Shown here: piece by piece, positions 8,921-16,812 of the stretch | How positions within the stretch are numbered: position 1 is the first letter of the stretch | Layout of the letters: every line of letters starts with the position of its first letter | Source: Fibrobacterota bacterium | GTDB taxonomy: Bacteria; Fibrobacterota; Fibrobacteria; UBA5070 | Length of the DNA: 52,540 nucleotides | Assembly: GCA_029557215.1 (NCBI GenBank) | Contig: JAKPQQ010000256.1 | Location: 1 to 52,540 of the forward strand | Direction: 5' to 3' | Notes under the pieces: generated by a model | What the model was told of the DNA's origin: nothing | Seen by the model: the letters and a program-made list of their open reading frames with translations, nothing else | Database searches by the model: none | Made by a program: the position numbers and the translations under genes

Positions 8921-10201
8921 ATGATCGGCACCATGACCATCCCATCTTCCCGGATCGTTGTCTTCGCCCTCGCCTGCGCCGCTTCGAGCTTCGCACTCAC
9001 CGCATCGCCCAACGACAAACCGCAGGGTTGGGCGTCCCAGGGCGGCGGCACCACCGGTGGCGCGGGAGGCTGGGTGGACACCGCGACCACGATCTCCGAA
9101 CTGCAGACCCTGGCCAAAAAGACCGGCAAAGGGATCATCTACATCAAAGGGACCATGGGCAACGCGGGCTCGAAGACCACCAAGGGCGGCGACCGGATCG
9201 TTCCCACCGCCGACAAGTCGTTTTTGGGATTGCCCGGAGCCACCATCAAGGGCGGGTTCGACATCAAGGTCTCCAACATCGTCATCCGCAACCTCGCGGT
9301 ATGGGGGCCGGGCGCCTACGACATCGACGGCAACGACCCCATCCACATCGAAGGAACAGGCGCCAAGAACATCTGGATCGACCACTGCCTGGTGAGCGAC
9401 GGCCAGGACGGCAACCTGGACATCACCAACGGAGCCAACTACGTCACGGTGAGCTGGACCAAGTTCTCCTACACCTCGCTGTCCAGCAACCACCAGTACT
9501 GCAACCTGATCGGGTCGTCGGCCAGCAAGACCTCCGACAAGGGATTCCTGAAGACCACCATGATCAACAACTACTGGGCCGACGGCGTGGTGGAACGCAT
9601 GCCCCGCGTGCGATTCGGCGAAGTCCACGTGGTGAACAACCTGATCAAGACCAACACGTCCAACTACGCGGTCCGCGCCGGCCAGGAAGCCAACATCCTG
9701 GTGGAAAAGAACCTGTACGTGGGCACCAAGAACCCCATCAACATCTTCACCGACGAATCGGGCCAGATGGTCAAAGTGACCTCCGACAACGTCTTCAAGA
9801 ACACGAGCGGCACCAAGGCCGGCATCAACGATTCCAAGGTCTTCACCCCGCCCTACACCCTCACTGGATTGCTCGACCCGGCCGGACTGGAAGCCACCGT
9901 GGGCGACGCCGCCAACGGCGCGGGCCCCACCATCGACAGCTGGTCCACCTCCGCGCTGCGATCGGAACCGGGCGTACCCAGCGGCGCACGTCTGGACCGC
10001 ATGGGAAGCACCTGGACCTTGTCCAACGCATCCAGCGCACCGATGACCCTGGAAATCCGCTCCCTGGACGGCCGTCGCCTGGGCAACACCGTGACCCTGG
10101 CCGCAGGACAATCGTTCGCACTCACCGCCGAGCGCACCGCCCGCTTCGTGAACATCAAGAGCGCATCGGGCACCCAAGTGGTGACCGTGCCGGGGTTGTG
10201 A
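8921..10201 (+). CDS. secreted pectate lyase, polysaccharide lyase family 1
   Basis: This 426-residue protein has a signal peptide (IVVFALACAASSFALTA) and a PL1 parallel beta-helix. Family landmarks are NIWIDHCLVSDGQDGNLDI, YVTVSWTKFSYTS and RMPRVRFGEVHVVNN; the last carries the conserved catalytic arginine. PL1 enzymes cleave polygalacturonate by calcium-dependent beta-elimination. The last 85 residues, after EPGVPSGARLDRMG, form a separate small beta-rich tail (LEIRSLDGRRLGN, LAAGQSFAL) that resembles a secretion-sorting or surface-attachment domain. ATG 8921 and ATG 8933 are both possible starts; neither has a strong Shine-Dalgarno. The gene is divergent from the M16 pair across 225 bases. 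That gap contains TTGAC-n5-GTCAA at 8782-8796, a possible regulator site. Confidence 0.92.
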   Translation: MIGTMTIPSSRIVVFALACAASSFALTASPNDKPQGWASQGGGTTGGAGGWVDTATTISELQTLAKKTGKGIIYIKGTMGNAGSKTTKGGDRIVPTADKSFLGLPGATIKGGFDIKVSNIVIRNLAVWGPGAYDIDGNDPIHIEGTGAKNIWIDHCLVSDGQDGNLDITNGANYVTVSWTKFSYTSLSSNHQYCNLIGSSASKTSDKGFLKTTMINNYWADGVVERMPRVRFGEVHVVNNLIKTNTSNYAVRAGQEANILVEKNLYVGTKNPINIFTDESGQMVKVTSDNVFKNTSGTKAGINDSKVFTPPYTLTGLLDPAGLEATVGDAANGAGPTIDSWSTSALRSEPGVPSGARLDRMGSTWTLSNASSAPMTLEIRSLDGRRLGNTVTLAAGQSFALTAERTARFVNIKSASGTQVVTVPGL

Positions 10202-10226
10202 GGGAGCTGCGATCGACCGTATCGGG

Positions 10227-10586
10227 TCACTTCAGCCATTCCTTGACTCGGCGACCGTAATCATCCACGTCGTACTTGTTGATGCGCAAGGCGGTTGCGT
10301 AGCCGCCCGTGGCAGTCGCCTTGAGCCCTTCTTCCAGTTGGACCAGGTCCGGTCCGCTGTAGGTCTTGCGTACACAAACGCTGTCATATCCGCAACTGAC
10401 TGTATCGCGCCCCAAGACGTCGTATTTGGTCCATTTCACTTGACCAAGATGGTTGCGGGTCTGGGTAACACGCCCCAGCACATCCCGAGTGTAACGCTCG
10501 CCTGTGCCGTCAGGGTATTGGATGGAGTCGGGCTGGGTGACTGAGGTGGTGAGATAGATTCCAGAAATGAAAGCACCCCGATCCAC
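10227..10586 (-). pseudogene. RHS/YD-repeat remnant
   Basis: The 119 codons encode text typical of RHS/YD-repeat proteins: DSIQYPDGTGERYTRDVLGR, WTKYDVLGRDTVSCGYD and NKYDVDDYGRRVKEW. Full RHS proteins run to over a thousand residues with many such repeats and a conserved core near the C-terminus; here only about three repeats survive. The frame is closed by a stop directly upstream of a GTG at 10586, and there is no signal peptide. I read it as the decayed tail of an RHS element rather than a working gene. It lies 42 bases downstream of an Rpn/YhgA-like gene on the same strand, in a patch of lower GC, which suggests past transfer. Confidence 0.7.
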
Positions 10587-10628
10587 TCAAGGACCAGGGC
10601 ACCAGATTCCACATTGCTTTATAACCGG

Positions 10629-11525
10629 CTACTTCTTGGCGAGCTTGCTGGCAGGAGCGACTTTCCCTGCCTTCTTCAGGTCAGCAGGCCTGAGACCCGT
10701 CACGTTTGTGATAAAGTCCCACGAAGCTCCAAGCTCAAGCATCTTACGCGCATCCTCGAGCTTCGCTTTGGCTTCAAAGTGAGCTTCCAGCCACTCGACG
10801 GCTTCGGATCGGAGTTGTGTCTTTTTCATGTAAGCCTCGACTTCCTTGAGAGTCAATTTACCGACTTCTGCGGCCAAAGTGAAGAGATTGCGGTATTCCT
10901 CTGGGGAAACGATGTCTTTCAACGCCTCGGCTCCCCGGAAAACCTTCTCCGCCCGACTCTGTGGCCCCGCCATTGCCCCGCGCAAGGCCTGGGCAATCGC
11001 GTTGCGAGCCCCCGCCCAGGCTGAATACTCCTCGCGGGACACCTCGCGCACCAGCGTTTCGAAGTGCAGCCATACCCGCCCCCGGCTTTCCGAATGGACA
11101 CTGTTGGCGATCCGGGCGGGCTTGAGATCGGTCACCAAGGCCACCGGCACGACCTCATCTTTCGGGAAACGCTCCAAGAGATCGAGGTAGTAGTGCGCCG
11201 TGCGGTGCAAGTTCACAGACTGGGCCGTGGCCCAATGCTCGATCAGCACCACCAGGACCACCGACCGCTTGGCGAAGGTGTAGCGGATGTTCAAATCCAT
11301 CACATAACCCTTGCGGGCCAGATCGTGCTTGCGCGTGGCGGTGTTCAGAAACTCCCACGACAAGGGCTTGCCCCACGCCTTGGACGCATCGGGAAGCAGA
11401 AATTCCAGCGTATCGACGGGGTGATCCTTCAGAAGCTGCTTGATTCCCTGATCCAGATTGGTCAAGCGTTCTCGCTGTGGATCCTTTACCGGCTTGAGTT
11501 CGGGCATGCCGTTCAATGTAACCAT
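10629..11525 (-). CDS. Rpn/YhgA-like putative PD-(D/E)XK nuclease
   Basis: This is a 298-residue protein. Residues 37-110 resemble the N-terminal domain of Rpn/YhgA-type transposase-derived nucleases: DTLEFLLPDA, then D77 in GYVMDLNIRYTF, and E96 in VVLVVLIEHW, followed by HRTAHYYLDLL. D77 and E96 are the expected catalytic acids of a PD-(D/E)XK fold, although the Q/K of the third motif is replaced by H-W. The C-terminal half is helical and Lys/Glu rich, with EAVEWLEAHFEAKAKLEDARKM-type text. Codon use and GC differ from neighbours, and an RHS remnant follows, so this is probably a mobile or transferred gene. An alternative ATG is at 11507. The function is not established by the sequence. Confidence 0.55.
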   Translation of the reverse strand: MVTLNGMPELKPVKDPQRERLTNLDQGIKQLLKDHPVDTLEFLLPDASKAWGKPLSWEFLNTATRKHDLARKGYVMDLNIRYTFAKRSVVLVVLIEHWATAQSVNLHRTAHYYLDLLERFPKDEVVPVALVTDLKPARIANSVHSESRGRVWLHFETLVREVSREEYSAWAGARNAIAQALRGAMAGPQSRAEKVFRGAEALKDIVSPEEYRNLFTLAAEVGKLTLKEVEAYMKKTQLRSEAVEWLEAHFEAKAKLEDARKMLELGASWDFITNVTGLRPADLKKAGKVAPASKLAKK

Positions 11526-11655
11526 CCCCGATCTGATGCCAGAATCTGTCGCTCCGAGTGATGACGCCTGACGCGCGCCTCCTCTGGCGCAAGTCGCCGA
11601 TTCCTCGGCGAAACCACGACGGTCCCAGCCATGCCGATCCGGCCGCCTCGCTCTC

Positions 11656-13329
11656 CTACCCCACTCCCAGCTCGCGGACCTCCACCTTGTACTGGTAGCC
11701 TTGTTCCACCAGGAACAGCTGGCGGTGCAGGGCGAACTCCTGTTCGCGGGTGTCGCGGGTGACCAGGCTGTAGAAGTGCGCCTGGCGGCCGTCTTCCTTG
11801 GGGCGCAGGATGCGGCCCAGGCGCTGGGCTTCTTCCTGGCGGCTCCCGAAGGTACCCGAGATCTGGACCATCACGCTGGCTTCGGGCAGGTCGATCGCGA
11901 AGTTCCCCACCTTGCTCACGATCAATGCCGGAATCCGTCCATCGCGGAAATCCTTGTACAGGCGCTCGCGCTCGCGCTGCGGGGTCTGGCCCGTGATCAG
12001 CGGCAGGTCCAGTTCGGCGGCCAGCTCTTCCAGCTGGCTGATGTACTGCCCGATGACGAGGATCGACTCGCCCTTGTGGGCCTCGATCAGTTCTTCCACC
12101 ACGGCCTTCTTGGCGGGGTTTTCCGAGGCGATGCGCACCCGCTCGCGATCGGTGGACTGGGCGTATTCCACGTAGCGCGAAATGGGCTGCGGCAACCTGA
12201 TTTCGGTGCAGGTGGCGGTGGCGATCCAGCCTTGGGCTTCGAGCGTCTTCCAGGGCACGTCGTAGCGCTTGGGTCCGATCAAGGCGAACACGTCGCCTTC
12301 CTTGCCGTCCTCGCGCACCAGCGTGGCCGTCAGGCCCAGGCGGCGCGTGGCCTGGACTTCCGCGGATACGCGGAACACGGGCGCCGGAAGCAGATGGACC
12401 TCGTCGTAGACGATCAATCCCCATTTCTTGGCGGCGAACAATCCAAAGTGCGGGAAGTCCGCGTCCTTCTTCTGGCGGTAGGTCAGAATCTGGTAGGTGG
12501 CCAGCGTGACGGGCTTGATGTCCTTGACTTCGCCGGTGTATTCGCCCACCTGGTCTTCGGTCAGGGTGGTCTTGTCCAGGATCTCGCGGATCCACTGGCG
12601 CACGGCCACCACGTTGGTGGTCAAGATCAGGGTGTGGCACTGGGCCAGCGCCATGGCTCCGATCGCCACCACGGTCTTGCCCGCGCCGCAAGGCAGCACC
12701 ACGGTGCCGCAGCCACCCTTGACGGATCCTGCCGCATGGAAGATCTCGCCCGCTTCGCGCTGGTAGTCGCGCAACTGGAACGGCTTGCCGGAAACGCAGG
12801 TCTCGCGCAGGGTGAACGACAACGGATCGCCCACGGTGTAACCCGCCAGGTCTTCCACCGGAAGCCCCGCCAAGGTGAGGGCGAGCTTCAGGTGTCCGCG
12901 AAAGCGCGCGTCCACGCGGCAGCGGTCGGGCGCCAGCAGGTCCAGCATCCAGGGCTGGGCGGCCTTCACGTGCCGAGCCTCGGTCAAGGCCAGCGGGTCC
13001 TTGGCGACCAGGTGCAGCTCGTCGCCTTCGCGCACCAGCTGCAACGTGCCGTAGCGGCCCATGTACTGCGTGATCTCGCGCACCACGTTCTGCGGCACCG
13101 GGAACCGGCTGTGTTCGTGCAACGCGGCCAGGACATCGTCGGCGCTGCGACCGGTGGCGGCGGCGTTCCAGAGGCTCAAGTGCGAAACGCGGTAGGTGTG
13201 GACGTATTCCGGACTCTTGACGAGTTCGGTGAACGGAGCGATGGCGTCGCGGGCGGGCAGATACCCCGGGCCTTCCGTTTCGAGAAGGAGGGTCAGATCG
13301 CCTTGGACGATGAGCGGCTTGTCGGACAT
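11656..13329 (-). CDS. XPB/Rad25-type DNA helicase
   Basis: This 557-residue superfamily 2 helicase has an N-terminal region of about 190 residues like the bacterial XPB N-terminal domains. The motor follows: Walker A LPCGAGKTVVA, DEVH box (IVYDEVHLLPAP), motif III LGLTATLVREDGKE and motif VI RLGRILRPKEDG. The LVREDGKE stretch is a hallmark of XPB rather than other SF2 helicases. XPB homologues unwind DNA 3' to 5' in repair. No Bax1-like nuclease or XPD gene is nearby. The C-terminus (FLVEQGYQYKVEVREL) is typical of bacterial XPB. The ATG at 13329 has no strong Shine-Dalgarno. The next gene on this strand, 130 bases downstream, is unrelated. Confidence 0.92.
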   Translation of the reverse strand: MSDKPLIVQGDLTLLLETEGPGYLPARDAIAPFTELVKSPEYVHTYRVSHLSLWNAAATGRSADDVLAALHEHSRFPVPQNVVREITQYMGRYGTLQLVREGDELHLVAKDPLALTEARHVKAAQPWMLDLLAPDRCRVDARFRGHLKLALTLAGLPVEDLAGYTVGDPLSFTLRETCVSGKPFQLRDYQREAGEIFHAAGSVKGGCGTVVLPCGAGKTVVAIGAMALAQCHTLILTTNVVAVRQWIREILDKTTLTEDQVGEYTGEVKDIKPVTLATYQILTYRQKKDADFPHFGLFAAKKWGLIVYDEVHLLPAPVFRVSAEVQATRRLGLTATLVREDGKEGDVFALIGPKRYDVPWKTLEAQGWIATATCTEIRLPQPISRYVEYAQSTDRERVRIASENPAKKAVVEELIEAHKGESILVIGQYISQLEELAAELDLPLITGQTPQRERERLYKDFRDGRIPALIVSKVGNFAIDLPEASVMVQISGTFGSRQEEAQRLGRILRPKEDGRQAHFYSLVTRDTREQEFALHRQLFLVEQGYQYKVEVRELGVG

Positions 13330-13405
13330 GTAGGGCGGGAAATCTAGGTCCCGTCGACGCCGAACGCCAGTGTAGAAAGCGGCTCTCTCGCGCCGAACGC
13401 GCGAT

Positions 13406-14590
13406 TCACGCCTCGTGGGTGTAGAACTGGTCGGGGCCGGTGGTGGGTGAGGGCGCGGCCAGGTCCAACCGCAAGGCCGCCGACATGCGCGTCCCGACCC
13501 CGAGCTTGGAGCGGACCGTGAAGATCCCTCCGTGGCGCTGCACCACCTTGCGGCACAGCGAAAGCCCCATCCCGTTGCCCTGGATGTACTTGCCGAACCC
13601 GGCGTTTTCCGAATTGAGCAGCAGCGGTTCGCCCAGCCACGGCAGCAGTTCCGGCGGGATTCCGCTGCCGGTGTCGGCGACTTCGATCTCGACCCCGATC
13701 GCGTGCGGCCGCAGGGCCACCACCACGCTCCCCGATTCGGTGTGGCGCAGCGCGTTGGCGATCAGGTTGGAGGTCAACCTGCGCACCGACACGGGTTCGC
13801 CGCGCCCTTCGACCACCGCGACTGCGGGATCGATCTCCAGACGGATTTCCACACCCGGCCTGGCCTTTTCGTGCAGCAGCTGGTAGGCCTGGGCGACGGA
13901 TTCCGACGGGTGGAACCGTTCCCACTTGGCCTGGCGCCCGGACGCCCCGAAGGTCTCCAGCACGTCATCGACCGTCTCGGCCAAGATGGACGCCGATTCC
14001 ACCACCCGGTCCACCACGGGGCGCATCTCTTCGGGCATCTTCTCGCGCTTGAGCTGGAGCCGTTCCGACGACATCCTCACAGCCCCCAGCGGCGTGCGGA
14101 TCTCGTGCGCGATGGCACCCACCAAAGCGGTCACGCGTTCGAGCGCCATGGCGTGCATGCGCCGTTCCAGGTCGTGCTCCGATTTCTGTCGGATCTCGCG
14201 ATCCAACAGACACACGCGCCGAGCGGCCTTCATGCGCGCCACGAATTCGGCCTTGTGCAGAGGTTTTCGCAGGAAGTCGTCCACGCCGCTCTCGAACGCG
14301 GTGTGCAGCAGATCGTCGCGATCCGACGACGTCACCAGAAGCACGTAGGCCGCGTGGGTCTGGTTGTCGGCGCGCAAGCGCCTCAGGAGGTCGATTCCAT
14401 CCATGCCCGGCATGTGCCAATCCAGCACCACTGCGGCGTGCTTGCGCAGCACGTAGGCTTCCAGCGCCTTGATGGGATCGTCGTGGCATTCGGGGATCCA
14501 GCCCTGACGCGAAAGCCAGGACTGCAGCGTGGCCAGGACGGATCGATCGTCGTCGACCACCAGGACGGGCAGACGGTTGGGTTCTTCCAA
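13406..14590 (-). CDS. response regulator-histidine kinase hybrid (REC-HisKA-HATPase)
   Basis: This 394-residue protein opens with a receiver domain: acidic pocket VVDDD at 11-15, phosphoacceptor D57 in VVLDWHMPGMDG, and K109 in DFLRKP. A short linker leads to a HisKA domain with H162 in GAIAHEIRTPLGAV. The ATPase domain has N-box SNLIANALRHT, G1 DTGSGIP and G2 GNGMGLSLCRKVV. There is no membrane segment, so this is a soluble kinase whose activity is probably set by phosphorylation of its own receiver, a layout common in phosphorelays. It appears to start at TTG (14588-14590), with GGAGG at good spacing upstream. No cognate output regulator is adjacent. Confidence 0.92.
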   Translation of the reverse strand: MEEPNRLPVLVVDDDRSVLATLQSWLSRQGWIPECHDDPIKALEAYVLRKHAAVVLDWHMPGMDGIDLLRRLRADNQTHAAYVLLVTSSDRDDLLHTAFESGVDDFLRKPLHKAEFVARMKAARRVCLLDREIRQKSEHDLERRMHAMALERVTALVGAIAHEIRTPLGAVRMSSERLQLKREKMPEEMRPVVDRVVESASILAETVDDVLETFGASGRQAKWERFHPSESVAQAYQLLHEKARPGVEIRLEIDPAVAVVEGRGEPVSVRRLTSNLIANALRHTESGSVVVALRPHAIGVEIEVADTGSGIPPELLPWLGEPLLLNSENAGFGKYIQGNGMGLSLCRKVVQRHGGIFTVRSKLGVGTRMSAALRLDLAAPSPTTGPDQFYTHEA

Positions 14591-14635
14591 TGGACCTCCG
14601 CTTGGATTGCGAAGGCCATCATACCATCGCGACTT

Positions 14636-15880
14636 CTACCAGTCCTTGGGACGCGAGCCCAGGACCCGGACTTCCTTCAACTGGAGGACCGTTTGGGAAT
14701 CGGCGGCGTAGAAGACGATGTCGTGGATGGATCGCTTGATCCGGTTCCAATCGTATCCCAGCTTCTCGGGTTTGGATCCCGACGGAGGGGCGAACGCCTC
14801 CACCGGAATGTTCTGCACCGACCATCCACTGGGAAGCGACAGCTTGAACCGGAACTGCTCGCCGCTGCCCAACTTGTCGATTTCGGTGGAATTCAATTGC
14901 ACCCAGACGTTGTTCTTGCCCGCGAGTCCATCGCCGCCATTGCACCAGATCCGCAAGCCCCGCACGTTGGACCAGTCCAGATCGCGGGTGGACAACCGCA
15001 TTCCCACCCCCGCGTAGGGCTGCATGGTCGTGCCGTTGTCCAGCGGGATCGACGCCCCCCACTGGAACCGCCACTCGAAATACCGGCCCACGCTGCCGTG
15101 GAGCTTGATGGCCGAATCCAGGTCGGGGAACCCGGCGGGAAGAATGGAGGACGACCCACCCTTGGCCGCATCCAGGGTGGCGAACCACTTGCCTGCGTCC
15201 AGATTGCGCGAATCGTAGTGGATGCCGCGCAAGGCCGACCGGATGGGCGTGGCGTCGGCGCTCAGAAGCAATGTGCTGCCGGTGTCGGGCAACAACAAGA
15301 TGGCCGGGTTGTCGCCCGGAGCCAGATCGCGTTCGGCCACCAGGATGGAATCGCTGCCGCCATCCCAGCGGACCTTGGCCCAGATGCGGCGTGCTCCGGG
15401 AACCACCCGCTGCGAGAAGCTTCCGGTGGAATCGTCGTACCAATCCACCTTGACGGGTTCGCAGGATCCGCCCAGCCAGATGGATTCGACCACCAGACCC
15501 TTTGGACGATGCACGATCCCCTTCAAGACGGCCTCGGGCGACATGCGCGCTTCGGTCTGGCCCGGCAACGAAACGGTGGCGTATCCGGGAGAGTTCGCGG
15601 TCACGAACCAGGCGTTCGATCCGGGCAGTTCCAACGACCAGCGCCCGGCGGTGTCCGTATGGGTGGTATCCAGGGGCGTCCCGGACGCCTTGGAATAGAC
15701 GGGATCCCAGGTCCCCGACCAGGCGATGACCTGGGCGTTGGCCGCGGCTTTCCCGTTGTCGGTGAGGATCCGCCCCGCGTGGACCTTGTTGGGCTGGTCG
15801 CTGCCGCCACCGGAGACCTTTTCCTCCATGCATCCAACGAACGCGAACGCGGCGAACGCCACGACACCACAAAACCTCAT
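14636..15880 (-). CDS. secreted lipoprotein with carboxypeptidase-regulatory-like and carbohydrate-binding-like domains
   Basis: This 414-residue protein starts MRFCGVVAFAAFAFVGCMEEK, a lipoprotein signal with Cys17 as the lipid-modified residue. Residues about 35-110 look like a carboxypeptidase-regulatory or Ig-like domain (AGRILTDNGKAAANAQVIAW, DTAGRWSLELPG). The C-terminal half (FEWRFQWGASIPLDNG, LRIWCNGGDGLAGKNNVWVQL) resembles a CBM11/CIA30-type jelly roll, but I am not certain. The ATG overlaps the TGA of the TIGR02147 gene by four bases (15877-15880) and a GGAGG sits just upstream, so the two are coupled. The pairing of a TIGR02147 gene with a lipoprotein suggests that the lipoprotein is surface exposed and regulated or partnered by it. 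Confidence 0.75.
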   Translation of the reverse strand: MRFCGVVAFAAFAFVGCMEEKVSGGGSDQPNKVHAGRILTDNGKAAANAQVIAWSGTWDPVYSKASGTPLDTTHTDTAGRWSLELPGSNAWFVTANSPGYATVSLPGQTEARMSPEAVLKGIVHRPKGLVVESIWLGGSCEPVKVDWYDDSTGSFSQRVVPGARRIWAKVRWDGGSDSILVAERDLAPGDNPAILLLPDTGSTLLLSADATPIRSALRGIHYDSRNLDAGKWFATLDAAKGGSSSILPAGFPDLDSAIKLHGSVGRYFEWRFQWGASIPLDNGTTMQPYAGVGMRLSTRDLDWSNVRGLRIWCNGGDGLAGKNNVWVQLNSTEIDKLGSGEQFRFKLSLPSGWSVQNIPVEAFAPPSGSKPEKLGYDWNRIKRSIHDIVFYAADSQTVLQLKEVRVLGSRPKDW

Positions 15881-16725
15881 CCGTTCCTCCGACGCGACTC
15901 GCGTGGAATCCGGGCGACTGGAAATGCTTGGAGGCTTACCACGTACACTCCATCAACTTCGGGATCCGCGACCGCTTCGGCAAGGCAATTTTGTCTGGCC
16001 TCGTCCAAAAGTCGGAAAACTTCGTCCAAAGTCTTGCGGGAGGCGGCCAAAACCGCCCAAGAGGAGTGCCGTTCGCTGGCAGGCAGGCGTTCGGACGCCT
16101 CGATGGCGCGCAGCAGGTACTGGGTACGAGCTTCGCGAAGGACCTGCCCCGGAATCTCGGAAGCCGAAACCACGGCGTCGTCGGCCACCCACTTGTCGCC
16201 GTCGCGGCGCAAAAGTCCGACTTCCTGGAGGAGCTCGATGGATTCACGGATGCGCTCGGCCTTGAGAGGAGGCACGAACATGTCGCCAAGACGTTCCGGA
16301 TCGGTTCCGTCCTTGCTCCATGTGGCCAGCTCCCGCACCACGGGAGTCTCCCATCGATCGTAGTACTTCCAATGCTCCCTCCCCAGTCGACGTGCATCGC
16401 GGGCACCGCGGGCCTTCTTCATGGCCTCGAGGGTTTCTTCCCGCTCCTTGGGGGTTTCGGCCTGATTGTGGCGAACGAGGGTCCTAAAGTAATCGAGCGA
16501 TGGCCCTTTGAGCTTGAAGATCCTCCCGATCTTTTCCACGCCGTCGGGTCCCAGATTGCGCTTGCCCACGATGACCAAGCCGATGAAGCTGTGGGAAGAA
16601 AACCCCGCGCGATCGGCGAACCAGCGCAAGGAGAACTGCTTGCGCGTGGCTTTCCAGTGGTCCAAGACCGCCTTGAGGAAAGCCCGATAGTCGCCGTATT
16701 CCCAAATCGTCTGGTTCGGATCCAT
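15877..16725 (-). CDS. TIGR02147 family protein
   Basis: This 282-residue protein begins NQTIWEYGDYRAFLKAVLDHWKA, the typical opening of the TIGR02147 family. A helix-turn-helix-like segment follows (FSLRWFADRAGFSSHSFIGLVIVGKRNL, residues about 36-63), then a mostly helical C-terminal region. This family is expanded in Fibrobacter and is thought to contain DNA-binding regulators, although no member is well characterised. The gene overlaps the lipoprotein gene by four bases, which suggests it controls or co-functions with the lipoprotein. The ATG at 16725 has no strong ribosome-binding site, and the 87-base gap upstream should hold the promoter. Its presence is the main support for Fibrobacterota origin. 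Confidence 0.88.
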   Translation of the reverse strand: MDPNQTIWEYGDYRAFLKAVLDHWKATRKQFSLRWFADRAGFSSHSFIGLVIVGKRNLGPDGVEKIGRIFKLKGPSLDYFRTLVRHNQAETPKEREETLEAMKKARGARDARRLGREHWKYYDRWETPVVRELATWSKDGTDPERLGDMFVPPLKAERIRESIELLQEVGLLRRDGDKWVADDAVVSASEIPGQVLREARTQYLLRAIEASERLPASERHSSWAVLAASRKTLDEVFRLLDEARQNCLAEAVADPEVDGVYVVSLQAFPVARIPRESRRRNG

Positions 16726-16812
16726 GGAGTGATTCTACTTGGTCCAGGCTGTGGGGCACCCGAGGTTCCGCAAACAAGATCAGGCCTCGGACTCCCTAGA
16801 AAACGAACTGTC

